Shown here piece by piece: positions 24,335-33,124 of a stretch of DNA of 64,000 nt. The translations under genes and the position numbers were made by a program. Positions within the stretch are counted from its first letter, which is position 1; each line of letters starts with the position of its first letter. Source of the DNA: Caenispirillum bisanense. Lineage in GTDB: Bacteria; Pseudomonadota; Alphaproteobacteria; Rhodospirillales; Rhodospirillaceae. The stretch is from contig NZ_OCNJ01000001.1 of assembly GCF_900230255.1 (NCBI RefSeq), positions 744,001 through 808,000 on the forward strand, written 5' to 3'. The notes beneath the pieces were generated by a model, which did not search any database, was not told where the DNA came from, and saw only the letters and a program-made list of their open reading frames with translations.

Positions 24335-24982
24335 ATGCGTTTCCGCCTGCCCGCCCTCGCCGCCGTGGCCCTCGCGCTGGCCGCCCCGCTGCCGGCCGCC
24401 GCCCAGCAGGGCGCGAGCCCGCAGCCGCAGGCCGCCGCGCCCGCCGATACCGCCGCCGAGTCGCCGCAGGCGGTGGTGAGCGCCTTCCAGGGCGTGCTCA
24501 AGCAGGCCATGCAGACGGGCGACTTCAAGACCCGCTACGGCGCCCTGCGGACGCCCGTCGAGACCAGCTTCCACCTCGACGTCATGCTCCGCACCATCGC
24601 CGGCGCCGACTGGCGCAAGGCCTCCGACGCCCAGCGCCAGGCCCTGCGCGAGGCCTTCGCCGACCTGACCGCCGCCAACTACGCCGCCCGCTTCCACAGC
24701 TACTCGGGCCAGGAGTTCGAGGTGCTGGAGGTCGCCGACGGGCCGCGTGGCGCCCGCATCGTGCGCACGCAGATCGTCCGCCCCGGCAAGGAGCCGATCG
24801 GCCTCAACTACGTGATGGCGGAGCAGGACGGTCATTGGGGCATCGTCGACGTGGTGCTCGGCGGCGGCGTCAGCGAACTCGCCACCAAGAAGAGCGAGTA
24901 CGGCACCATCCTGAAGCGCCAGGGCATCGACGGCCTCATCGAGACGCTGCGCATCAAGAGCCGTGAGCTGACCGCGGCCTGA
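24335..24982 (+). CDS. hpnM: Hopanoid-associated MlaC-like periplasmic protein HpnM
   Basis: 215 aa. Signal peptide ending AAAQ, then an MlaC/Ttg2D fold: 'PQAVVSAFQGVLKQAMQTGDFKTRYGALRTPVETSFHLDVMLRT' is the typical opening (split here by the gene's own residues), and 'GIVDVVLGGGVSELATKKSEY' is the conserved C-terminal block. HpnM probably carries hopanoid lipids across the periplasm with the HpnN transporter. ATG at 24335 is preferred to the one at 24329 because GGAGG is then correctly spaced. Its 3' end overlaps hpnN, on the other strand, by 29 bp. Confidence 0.87.
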   Translation: MRFRLPALAAVALALAAPLPAAAQQGASPQPQAAAPADTAAESPQAVVSAFQGVLKQAMQTGDFKTRYGALRTPVETSFHLDVMLRTIAGADWRKASDAQRQALREAFADLTAANYAARFHSYSGQEFEVLEVADGPRGARIVRTQIVRPGKEPIGLNYVMAEQDGHWGIVDVVLGGGVSELATKKSEYGTILKRQGIDGLIETLRIKSRELTAA

Positions 24983-27578
24983 GCGGCGACACCGACATCA
25001 GCGCCGGCAGCACCACCAGCGTCGACAGCAGCGTGAGCCCGACCGCCACCGTCAGCAGGATCCCCATGCTGGCGGTGCCCTGGTGCGGGCTGGTGGCGAG
25101 GCTGGCGAAGCTGGCGATGGTGGTCAGCGTCGAGAAGATGACGGCGCGCGGCGTCGAGGTCGCCAGCAGCTCGCCGGGGCGGCCGGTGGCGCGGGCGCGC
25201 TGCACGATGTGGATGCCGCTCGCGACGCCCAGCCCGAACAGCAGCGGCAGCACGATCACGTTGGCGAAATTGAGCGGGATGCCGAGCACCACGCTCGCCC
25301 CCGCCGTCACCAGCGCCGCCATGACGAGCGGCGCGAAGACGTAGAGGATCCCCCGCAGCGACCGCAGCACCACGGCCAGCATCACCGTGATGGCGGCGGC
25401 CGACAGGGCGCCGGCTTCCAGCAGGGCGGTGATGACGGCGGTGCCGGCCTCCAGGATGGTCACCGGCGTGCCGCTGATGCCGGGCGCCACCGCGCGCACC
25501 TCGGTCACGAAGCGGGCCAGCGCCGCCCGGTCGGTGACGTCGACGGCGGGCGCCACTTCCACCCGCGCCGCGCCGCCGTCCGACACCCAGCGATCACGCA
25601 GGGCCGGCGGCAGGTCGTCGAGGGCGATGCCTTCGGCTTGCAGCGCCAGGTCCAGGTCGGTCAGCACCAGGGGCAGGGTGGTCATCAGCGCCGTTTCCGC
25701 CTGGGCCGGCGGCAGGTCGTCCAGCGCCCGCGCCAGGCGTGCGGCGGCCGCGGCCGTGTCCGCTCCCACCTGATCGGGCGGCAGCGCGTCGAGCACCTGG
25801 CGCAGCTGGATCACGGCGCCCTCCAGTTCCTCGCCGGTCGGCGGCGGGCGGCGCTCCTCGGTGAAGGAGGGGCCGAGCACCAGGGCGGCCTCGTCGACGA
25901 GCGCCAGCTTGTCGTCCTGCTCGTCGGGCACCGAGGCTTCGATGGTGGACGCCTTCGCCACCACGTCGAGCCCGGCGAGGCGGGCGGCGACTTCGTCCGC
26001 TTCCTCCAGGCTCGGGCGCAGCAGTTGGGCGGCGTAGAAGTCGATGGTGCCGGCGGCCATGAGGTCGCCCAGGGTCTGCACGCTCTCGGCCTGCGGGTCC
26101 TTCAGGTTCAGCGGGTCGAAATCGAAGTCGACCCGCGGGATCAGCAGCGCCGACACCAGCGCGAGGCCGCCGGCGACGCCGAGGATGGTGCGCGGGTGGT
26201 GCTCCACCGCCGTCACCAGCTTCTGCGACGGTCCACGCGGCAGGCGGATGCGGTTGGGCGGCATGAGGGTGATGAGGGCCGGCAGGACCGTCAGGTTGGC
26301 GACCAGCGCCACGCCCATGCCGACGCCGGAGATCAGCCCCAGCTCCGCCAGCCCCTTGTAGTCGGTGGGCAGGAAGGCGAGGAAGCCGATGGCGGCGGCG
26401 ATGGCCGACAGCGTCAGCGAATCGCCGACGTCGCCGGCGGCGGCGTCCAGCCCGTCGGCGTGGCTGCCGCCGCGGTCGCGGCTTTCCTTGTAGCGCAGCG
26501 AGAAGTGGATACCGAAGTCCACCGACAGGCCGATGAACAGCACCGCGAAGGCGACTGAAATGAGGTTGAGCGCGCCGGTCATCCACAGGCCGAAGGCGGC
26601 CGTCCACACCAGCCCCATGAGCAGGGTGAGGAAGGCGGCGAGCACCATGCGCACCGACTTCACCGCCCACCACAGGAGGCCGGCGACCATGAGCAGCGAC
26701 AGGGCGCCGGACACGCCCATGCCTTCGCGCACGCTCTGCAATTCGTCGTAGGCCAATGCCACCGGGCCGGTCTGGCGCACCTGCACCTCGAAGCGCTCGG
26801 CGAGGTCGAGGTCGGCGGTCAGCCGCTCGACGGTGCGGATGGCGCTGCGGCCGGGGGCGAGGCCGGTGTAGTCCACCGATGGCTGGGCGACGATGAGGCG
26901 GCGGAAGGGCTGTGCCGCCAGCGGCGCCGGCGCCCCGCCCGACAGCACGCCGCGCCACGACAGGTAATCCTCCGCCCCGGCGAGGCGCGCTTCCGCCACC
27001 TCGGCCATGCGGGTGAACAACTGCCCCATGGCCTCGCCGGCGGCCGGCGGCAGGCCGTCGCCCGCCGTCTGCTGGCCGAGTCGCCCGACCAGGCTGCCGA
27101 GGCCGCGCAGGGTGGGGTCCTGCCACAGGGGGCCGAGGAAGGGCTGCGCCTCTGTCAGCCGGTCGACGGTCTGCTCCAGCGTCGCGACGTCGCGGTAGAG
27201 CAGGCCGTTGCGGCGGAAGAAGGGGTCGGCGGCGGGGTAGAAGACGTCGCCGAACACGGGCTCGGCCGTCATGGCGCCGGCCAGCGCGCGGGCGGCTTCC
27301 TCCACCAGTTCGGGCGTACGCCCTTCGACCGCCACCAGCAGGGTCTTGCCCAGTTCGGGGAAGGCCTGCTTCAGCTCCGTCGCCCGCTGGCGGAACGGCA
27401 GCTCGGCGCTCAGCATGTCCTCGGTGTCGGAGTTGATGGCCATGTTCGCGGCCAGGTACCACACCGACAGCCCCGTCAGCACCACCGCCAGGGCGGTGAC
27501 CGCCCAACGGGCGCGGGCGCAGAGACGAACCACTTTTACGAGGAATCGACGGTAGGCGTCGGCGGTACTGAAGGGCAC
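24954..27578 (-). CDS. hpnN: Hopanoid transporter HpnN, RND/MMPL family
   Basis: 874 aa. Two repeats of one helix, a large periplasmic loop and five clustered helices, as in RND/MMPL exporters. Recognisable parts: first helix 'WAVTALAVVLTGLSVWYLA', 'NSDTEDMLSAELPFRQR', 'LFIGLSVDFGIHFSLRYKES' and 'LLFGLGVASGIHIVQRAR' at the two repeat-specific helices. HpnN moves hopanoids to the outer membrane. The GTG start at 27578 is chosen because GGGAGG lies five bases upstream and the sequence before it is not RND-like. Convergent overlap with hpnM. Confidence 0.88.
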   Translation of the reverse strand: MPFSTADAYRRFLVKVVRLCARARWAVTALAVVLTGLSVWYLAANMAINSDTEDMLSAELPFRQRATELKQAFPELGKTLLVAVEGRTPELVEEAARALAGAMTAEPVFGDVFYPAADPFFRRNGLLYRDVATLEQTVDRLTEAQPFLGPLWQDPTLRGLGSLVGRLGQQTAGDGLPPAAGEAMGQLFTRMAEVAEARLAGAEDYLSWRGVLSGGAPAPLAAQPFRRLIVAQPSVDYTGLAPGRSAIRTVERLTADLDLAERFEVQVRQTGPVALAYDELQSVREGMGVSGALSLLMVAGLLWWAVKSVRMVLAAFLTLLMGLVWTAAFGLWMTGALNLISVAFAVLFIGLSVDFGIHFSLRYKESRDRGGSHADGLDAAAGDVGDSLTLSAIAAAIGFLAFLPTDYKGLAELGLISGVGMGVALVANLTVLPALITLMPPNRIRLPRGPSQKLVTAVEHHPRTILGVAGGLALVSALLIPRVDFDFDPLNLKDPQAESVQTLGDLMAAGTIDFYAAQLLRPSLEEADEVAARLAGLDVVAKASTIEASVPDEQDDKLALVDEAALVLGPSFTEERRPPPTGEELEGAVIQLRQVLDALPPDQVGADTAAAAARLARALDDLPPAQAETALMTTLPLVLTDLDLALQAEGIALDDLPPALRDRWVSDGGAARVEVAPAVDVTDRAALARFVTEVRAVAPGISGTPVTILEAGTAVITALLEAGALSAAAITVMLAVVLRSLRGILYVFAPLVMAALVTAGASVVLGIPLNFANVIVLPLLFGLGVASGIHIVQRARATGRPGELLATSTPRAVIFSTLTTIASFASLATSPHQGTASMGILLTVAVGLTLLSTLVVLPALMSVSPLRPRSAHGS

Positions 27579-27670
27579 GAAGGCCTCCCGAAGCGGCGGG
27601 CGGATGGCACGGGCGGACGGGCGGCAGTTTAGGCAATCGGCGCTCCCGACGCTACGTCCGCGCGACGAGA

Positions 27671-27730
27671 CTGTTGCCAGGGGCAATACCCTAAGCTTTT
27701 ACTTCCGTATAGGAAGCCTGCGTGCAACAG
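27671..27730 (+). other. Nested inverted repeats in the leader of the MEDS gene
   Basis: The gene-free stretch 27579-27798 holds an AT-richer segment in which CTGTTGC (27671-27677) pairs with GCAACAG (27724-27730) and encloses two further hairpins, AGGG/CCCT (about 27679-27692) and CTTCC/GGAAG (27702-27706 with 27712-27716). Together they could fold as a three-way junction about 70 nt before the MEDS start. It could be an RNA element or overlapping protein sites; it matches no riboswitch consensus that I know. Confidence 0.35.
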
Positions 27731-27798
27731 TATTACTCAGGTTCGTCCACCTGCCGGGCGGGGCCTGCGCACAAAGCATTGGAGGGGCGGGGGATTCG

Positions 27799-28449
27799 AT
27801 GACCGATCAGGCTACTTTCGACCTGGGCTCGATTCGGCCGGGGACGCACGTCTGCTTCATCTACGACAGCGCCGACCAGCGCCTGGACGCCCTCGGCCGC
27901 ATCATGGCTGGCGTGCTGCGCGGCGGCGGATCGACGACCTATTTCGCCTGCGACAGCGACCTCGACGTCATCCGCGACCACCTCGGTCAGCGCGGCGTGC
28001 CGCTCGACCTGCTGGCGGAGCCGACCTTCGCGGTGAAGTCGGCGCGCGAGGTCTATACCCCCGGCGGCCGGTTCGACAGGGACCGCATGCTGCAGCAGTT
28101 GCGCGACGCCTATGCCCGCGGCCGGGCGGAGGTGGACGGCACGGTGTTCTTCACCGGCGAGATGGAATGGGCCGCGGAACCGGGCCTGCCGGGGCGGGAG
28201 CACCTGGTGGCCTACGAGCAGGCGGTGAACACCGTCATCCGCACCCATCCGTTCAGCGCCATCTGCCAGTACGACGCCGCCGCCTTCGACGGCGAGTTGC
28301 TGTTCGAGATCGTCAAGGCGCATCCGCTCATGCTGGTGCGCAACCAGATCCTCGCCAATCCCTATTACGTCGGCCCGCCCGAGGCGGCCAACAGTGACGA
28401 CGCCTGCCCGTGCGGAGAGACCCATGGCCTCGATCATGCGCATGCCTGA
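27799..28449 (+). CDS. MEDS-domain sensory protein with metal-binding-like tail
   Basis: 216 aa. Almost the whole protein is a MEDS (DcmR-type sensory) domain, seen in 'IRPGTHVCFIYDSADQRLDALGRIM', 'GVLRGGGSTTYFACD', 'DGTVFFTGEMEWA' and 'EQAVNTVIRTHPFSAICQYD' (each a separate block). Such domains sense small organic or redox signals and are normally fused to a kinase or HTH; here none is attached. The last 14 residues contain CPCG (203-206) and three His (209, 213, 215), which could bind a metal. The end overlaps the next gene by 26 bp, so the two are coexpressed and probably work together. Confidence 0.78.
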   Translation: MTDQATFDLGSIRPGTHVCFIYDSADQRLDALGRIMAGVLRGGGSTTYFACDSDLDVIRDHLGQRGVPLDLLAEPTFAVKSAREVYTPGGRFDRDRMLQQLRDAYARGRAEVDGTVFFTGEMEWAAEPGLPGREHLVAYEQAVNTVIRTHPFSAICQYDAAAFDGELLFEIVKAHPLMLVRNQILANPYYVGPPEAANSDDACPCGETHGLDHAHA

Positions 28450-28873
28450 TGTCGCGTCGCGTCTTCTCATGCTGGCGGTGATGGTCCGCTCGCTGCCCGG
28501 CCGCCCGCAGTTCGAGGCCTTCGCCGCCGCCGCCCTGCGCGAGGTGCCGGGCGTCGCCGAGGCGCGGGTGCACGGCCAGACGGTGCTGGAACGCCCGGCG
28601 CTGGCGCGCGGCTGGACCCGCTACGACCTGGTGTCGGGCTGCGAGACCTTCGGCTTCGTCGACCTGCGCATCGCCGACGCCGGCCTCTTCGCCCCCCACA
28701 CCGGCGACGTGCAGAACGTGCTCAACCTGCTCGCCCACGAACTGGAGCGGCGGGCGACGCTCGCCTGCCTGGAAGAGGCCCACGAGGCGCTCGCCCGCCG
28801 GCACGAGGACCTGGAGCGCCGCATCGGCGACCGCGACGAGCCGCCGCCGATGCTGCGCCAGTCGGTCAGGTAG
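28424..28873 (+). CDS. Small cytoplasmic protein, possible GAF-like sensor fragment
   Basis: 149 aa from the ATG at 28424, preceded by GGAGAG. 'RPQFEAFAAAALREVPGVAEARV' followed by 'GFVDLRIADAGLFAPHTGDVQNVLNLLAHELERR' has the pattern of a shortened GAF domain, and residues about 108-135 (LEEAHEALARRHEDLERRIGD) form a coiled coil where a histidine kinase would begin. The kinase itself is missing. It is translationally linked to the MEDS gene and its 3' end overlaps ttrA by 8 bp tail to tail. The GAF assignment is tentative. Confidence 0.6.
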   Translation: MASIMRMPDVASRLLMLAVMVRSLPGRPQFEAFAAAALREVPGVAEARVHGQTVLERPALARGWTRYDLVSGCETFGFVDLRIADAGLFAPHTGDVQNVLNLLAHELERRATLACLEEAHEALARRHEDLERRIGDRDEPPPMLRQSVR

Positions 28874-31800
28874 CCGCCACCTTCTCCAGCCGCGCCGGCA
28901 GGGCCTGCCGGGCCGCCGAGCCGATGACCCAGTCGCCGAGGGTGGACACGCCCTCGCGCGTCGGGTCCATGAGGCCGACGTCGTTGAGGTTCACCCCCGC
29001 CGAGAAACCGCCGAGGTCGGGCTGCGCCACGCCGTCGATGACGTGCCGCCGCGCCCCCAGCTCGGTGTGGCCGTAGCCGTGCTCGACGGCGATGGCGCCG
29101 GGGCGGATGCCGTGGCGCACCAGCGCCGTCGCCACCACGCTGCCGCCCGGCGTCACCAGCCGCACCGCGTCGCCCGAGGCGATGCCCAGGCGCGCGGCGT
29201 CGGCGACGCTCACCGAGATCGGGTTGTTGGGGTGCACCTGGCGCAGGCGCGGCGAGCCGATGGAATAGCTCGACTGCATGTTGGACTTGTAGCTCGCCAC
29301 CAGGAACGGCCACTCGGCTTCGGGGAAGCGGTCGCGCAGGGGCGTGCCGTCCGCCAGCGTCAGCGGGTACCACGCCGGCACGCCGCTGTGGCGCTTGCCG
29401 GTCATGGTGTTGACGGCGGTCGCCACGGCCTCGTTGTAGATGCAGAAGCCGGCCTTGGCGGTGACGCGGTTGTCGGCCATGACGGCCTCGCCGTCGTAGG
29501 CCTCGGCGTGGTCCTGGAACCGGCCGCCGCGGGCGAAGACGAAGGCGACCTTGCGCACTTCCTCCGGCTTCAGCGCCTTTTCGAGCTCCGGCACGATGCG
29601 CCCGACGCCCGACAGGGCGATGTCGTCGTCGGAGGCGTCGGGCACCGGCGTGCCGGCATAGGCGACGTTGGCGCCGGCGCGCAGGTAGCAGTCCTCGGGC
29701 CGTTTCAGCGGGTGCAGCGTGCCATCGGCGTCGGCGATGACGGCGTCGCCGAAACCGGGCAGGCCGAGCCGCAGGCCGACGTCGATGAAGAACTTCTCCA
29801 TGGTCACGCGGTCGCCGTCGGCGGCCTTCACCTGGCGCGGTTCGATGACGGGCCAGCGGGCGGTGGAGGCGCGGGTGACGGTGCCGCTCCACGGGCTGGT
29901 CCAACCCCAGGCCTCGTACATCACGCTGTCGGGCACGATGTAGTCGGCCATGCAGTTGGTTTCGTTGATGAAGGCGTCGATGGCGACGAACAGCGGCAGG
30001 ACCTTCGGGTCCTTCAGCTTGTCGGCGACGGCCCCGCGCAGGCCGGCGTGGCCGTAGACCGGGTTCGCCATGAAGCTCACCAGCGCCTTCAGGCCGTAGG
30101 GATAGCCGTTCACCGCCGCCGTCAGGTACTCGGTCAGCATGGGCGGCGACAGCGGGTACCACGGCGCCTTGGTGGGGTAGGGGCTCTCGCCCGCTTCCTT
30201 GCGGCGCTTGAACTCGCTGGTCTTCTGGTAGGGGAACTTGGAGCGCGACAGGAAGATGCCCTTGGGCGCCACCTGCCCGGGGAACTTGGCGAGGTCGTAG
30301 CGCGGCCCCGGCGCGTAGTCGGGGAAGCCGCCGATGCTGTCGACCATGCCGCCCTTCATGTTCCAGTTGCCGATCAGCAGGTTGAGCATGAGGACGGAGA
30401 ACGCCGTGTAGAAGCCGTTGGCGTGCATGGTGCCGCCGTGGCAGTCGACGGCCGCCTTCTTGCCGTGGGCGGTGAACTCGCGTGCCAGTCCCTCGATGAC
30501 CGAGACGTCGAGGCCGCAGGCGGCGGCGTAGTCGGCCATGGAATGGGCCTCGGCCGAGTCCTTCAGGAGCTGCAGGCTGGTCTTCACCGCCACCGGCCCC
30601 TCGGGCGTCTCCACCGTACCCGTGTGGAACAGCTGCGCCGGGCCGGGCTTGCCGAAGGGGCGCAGGCTGCCGTCGGCGGCGTCGATGCACAGGAACACGT
30701 CGCCCTTCTTCCAGCGCTCGGCCCCTTCGACCTCGGCCAGCGGCAGGCCGATGTCGGAGCCGCGCAGGAAGAAGCCCTTGCGCGGGTGGCCGTCCTGGGT
30801 GACGACGAGGTGGGTGGCGTTGGAGAAGCTGGCCTCGCCCGCCTGCTCGGCGGCCTTGGGGCCGGGCTGGGCGAGGTAGCGGGCGTCGTAGCGCTCGTTG
30901 TCCAGGATCCAGCGGATCATGCCCATGGCGAGCGCGTTGTCGCCGCCGGGGACGATGGGGATCCAGCGGTTGCGGTCGTCGGCGGCCATGCTGGAGGCAT
31001 TGGTCAGCACCGGCTCGACCACCACGTAGTTGAGCTTGCCCTCGCTGCGCGCCTGCGCCAGCAGCCGGCCCTGGCGCTTGAAGGGCTTGCCGGCGTTGCC
31101 GGGGGCGGAGCCGATGAAGATGGCGAACTCGACGTTCTCGAAGTCCGGCTTGCCGTGGGGGTAGCCGTTGAGGTCGTTCATGATGGCGCCCGAGCCGACA
31201 CGCATGGAAAGGCCGCAATAGCTGCCGTGGTGGCCGTAGTTGCGGGTGCCGTAGGCGTTGAAGGCGAAGCGCTTGATGAACTCGTCGCGGCCGTCGCTGG
31301 TGGCGTTGAGGATCGCCACCTGATTGGCGACCGGGCCGTATTCCGGGTTGGCGGGGTCGAGCGGCGTCTCCAGGTCGCGCAGGGCGCGCAGGCCGGCCAC
31401 CGGCCCTTCGCCGAACAGGTCGCCGCCCTCGCAGACTTCCTCGATCAGCTGTTCGTAGGGGATGCTGCGCCATTCGCCGGCGCCGCGCGGGCCGACGCGC
31501 TTCAGGCAGGTGGTGACGCGGTAGGGGTTGTTGATCTGCGACAGCGCCGCGTTGCCCCGGCCGCAGGCGGTGGAGCGGCCGGCGAGCCCGGCCTCGCCGT
31601 GGCGGGTGAGGCTCAGGTAGGCGTCGCGCACCGGGGTGGCATAGGGGATCTGGCGGTCGGCCGACAGCGGGTGATAGGGGTTGCCGGCCACCCGCAGCAC
31701 GGCGTCGGTCGCCTTGTCGGTGCGCACCCGAACGCCGCACATGGTGTTGCAGGCCTGGCACATGGTGAAGGCGACCTGCTGGTCGGGATTGGGCGTCAGC

Positions 31801-31994
31801 GCGCCGGTGGCGGCATCGACGGTGAACTCGGGCTTGGGCGCGTTGAAGGTGCGCGGGTCGCGCGGGGCGGTGCCGGCGCTGCCGGTGGCGAGGCCCTCGG
31901 CGGTCTTGGCGACGGTGTGGCCGTAGCCGGCGGCGAAGGCGGTCAGGCCACCGACGGCGGCGGCGCCCTTCAGAAGGGTGCGGCGGGAGGTCAT
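28866..31994 (-). CDS. ttrA: Tetrathionate reductase catalytic subunit
   Basis: 1042 aa Mo-bisMGD oxidoreductase. Tat signal SRRTLLKG (3-10). [4Fe-4S] ligands C79, C82, C86 and C144 in 'MCQACNTMCGVRVRTDK' and 'GRSTACGRGNA'; the likely Mo-ligand Cys is C260 in YGHHGSYCGLSMRVGSG. Long stretches match TtrA (for example 'LIEEVCEGGDLFGEG' and 'RNRWIPIVPGGDNALAMGM'). It reduces tetrathionate to thiosulfate in the periplasm. The gene order ttrB-ttrC-ttrA is that of Salmonella. The ATG at 31994 gives the Tat leader; an open frame continuing upstream is the mirror of ttrC. Related arsenate or selenate enzymes are less likely. Confidence 0.9.
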   Translation of the reverse strand: MTSRRTLLKGAAAVGGLTAFAAGYGHTVAKTAEGLATGSAGTAPRDPRTFNAPKPEFTVDAATGALTPNPDQQVAFTMCQACNTMCGVRVRTDKATDAVLRVAGNPYHPLSADRQIPYATPVRDAYLSLTRHGEAGLAGRSTACGRGNAALSQINNPYRVTTCLKRVGPRGAGEWRSIPYEQLIEEVCEGGDLFGEGPVAGLRALRDLETPLDPANPEYGPVANQVAILNATSDGRDEFIKRFAFNAYGTRNYGHHGSYCGLSMRVGSGAIMNDLNGYPHGKPDFENVEFAIFIGSAPGNAGKPFKRQGRLLAQARSEGKLNYVVVEPVLTNASSMAADDRNRWIPIVPGGDNALAMGMIRWILDNERYDARYLAQPGPKAAEQAGEASFSNATHLVVTQDGHPRKGFFLRGSDIGLPLAEVEGAERWKKGDVFLCIDAADGSLRPFGKPGPAQLFHTGTVETPEGPVAVKTSLQLLKDSAEAHSMADYAAACGLDVSVIEGLAREFTAHGKKAAVDCHGGTMHANGFYTAFSVLMLNLLIGNWNMKGGMVDSIGGFPDYAPGPRYDLAKFPGQVAPKGIFLSRSKFPYQKTSEFKRRKEAGESPYPTKAPWYPLSPPMLTEYLTAAVNGYPYGLKALVSFMANPVYGHAGLRGAVADKLKDPKVLPLFVAIDAFINETNCMADYIVPDSVMYEAWGWTSPWSGTVTRASTARWPVIEPRQVKAADGDRVTMEKFFIDVGLRLGLPGFGDAVIADADGTLHPLKRPEDCYLRAGANVAYAGTPVPDASDDDIALSGVGRIVPELEKALKPEEVRKVAFVFARGGRFQDHAEAYDGEAVMADNRVTAKAGFCIYNEAVATAVNTMTGKRHSGVPAWYPLTLADGTPLRDRFPEAEWPFLVASYKSNMQSSYSIGSPRLRQVHPNNPISVSVADAARLGIASGDAVRLVTPGGSVVATALVRHGIRPGAIAVEHGYGHTELGARRHVIDGVAQPDLGGFSAGVNLNDVGLMDPTREGVSTLGDWVIGSAARQALPARLEKVAAT

Positions 31995-32005
31995 GGCGGG
32001 TCTCC

Positions 32006-33124
32006 TTACTCGGCGGCGGCGGGAGGCGCGGCGCGGCGGCCGGCGTCGCCGGAGCGGATGGCGGCGGTGCCCTGGGCGTGCCAGGGGGCGACCAGCGTCA
32101 GGATGGCGACGACGGCGACCCACAGGCCGAACACGCCGACGATCCCGGCCAGCCCCTCGGAGCCGAGCGGCAGGTGGTAGTCGTAGAAGCCGGCGCCGGT
32201 CTTCGGCACGGTCTGGCCGCCGATGAACACGGTCCAGCGGAACATCCAGGCGCTGTGCAGGGCGATCAGGCCGGCGGCCCAGCCGAAGCCGGCCGGCGCG
32301 ACGAGGCCGAGCACCAGCAGCAGGAGCGCGGTGGCGCCCGCCCAGCCGGCGACGGCGAGCCACGGCCCGCTGCCCGACAGGCTGGCGACGGCGTCCGCCT
32401 CCGCCCCGCCGCCGGTCAGGCCGAGGCCGAGCCAGACGGCGCCGTTCAGCAGCACCAGGGCGGAGAACAGGGCGAGCGCCCGGAACAGGCGACGCTCGGC
32501 GGCGGCCTCGAAGCCCGCGACGACGCGGTTGAGCACCAGCGCCATGCCGGCGGCGCCGGTCAGGGCGGTGAACAGGAACATGACGGGCAGCGTCGGCGTG
32601 TGCCACAGCGGGCGGGCGCGCACCACCATGACCTCCATCCCCGTGTAGACGACGATGCCGGCGGCAGCGAGGGCGGTGACGGCGGCCACCGGACGCACCA
32701 GGCCCGACAGGTCGCCGGTGCCGAGCGCCAGCAGGCGGGCGAGCGTGCCGCCGCGCTGCAGGCCGGGGCGCATGACCAGCCAGCCGTAGACGACGGCGAG
32801 GCCCACGTAGACCGGCAGCAGCAGGGCGCCCCAACTCATCCACGACCACGGCGTCAGGTGGGCGTAGAAATGCCAGAAGCGGCCGGGCTGGTGCAGGTCG
32901 GCGAGCAGGGCGACCGGGGCGACGAGGGCGCAGCTCAGCATGGTCAGCACGGCCATGCGGCCCATGCGCTCGCACCCCGGCCGGCCGGCCAGGAAGGCGG
33001 GCAGCGACAGGAAGGCGCCGGCGACGCTGACGCCGATGAGGAAGAAGTACGACACGGCCCAGGGGAGCCAGGCGACGTGGCGGGCGACGTTGACCGTCTC
33101 GATGATGTCGGGCGTGGTGGTCAT
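32006..33124 (-). CDS. ttrC: Tetrathionate reductase membrane subunit, NrfD family
   Basis: 372 aa with about nine membrane helices, an NrfD/PsrC-type quinol dehydrogenase subunit that anchors TtrAB and takes electrons from quinol. Visible: 'VSYFFLIGVSVAGAFLSLPA' in the first helix, 'ADLHQPGRFWHFYAHLTPWS' (conserved NrfD block) and 'GGQTVPKTGAGFYDYHLPLG' near the end. ATG at 33124 overlaps the ttrB stop (ATGA); ttrA follows after 11 bp. Confidence 0.88.
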   Translation of the reverse strand: MTTTPDIIETVNVARHVAWLPWAVSYFFLIGVSVAGAFLSLPAFLAGRPGCERMGRMAVLTMLSCALVAPVALLADLHQPGRFWHFYAHLTPWSWMSWGALLLPVYVGLAVVYGWLVMRPGLQRGGTLARLLALGTGDLSGLVRPVAAVTALAAAGIVVYTGMEVMVVRARPLWHTPTLPVMFLFTALTGAAGMALVLNRVVAGFEAAAERRLFRALALFSALVLLNGAVWLGLGLTGGGAEADAVASLSGSGPWLAVAGWAGATALLLLVLGLVAPAGFGWAAGLIALHSAWMFRWTVFIGGQTVPKTGAGFYDYHLPLGSEGLAGIVGVFGLWVAVVAILTLVAPWHAQGTAAIRSGDAGRRAAPPAAAE

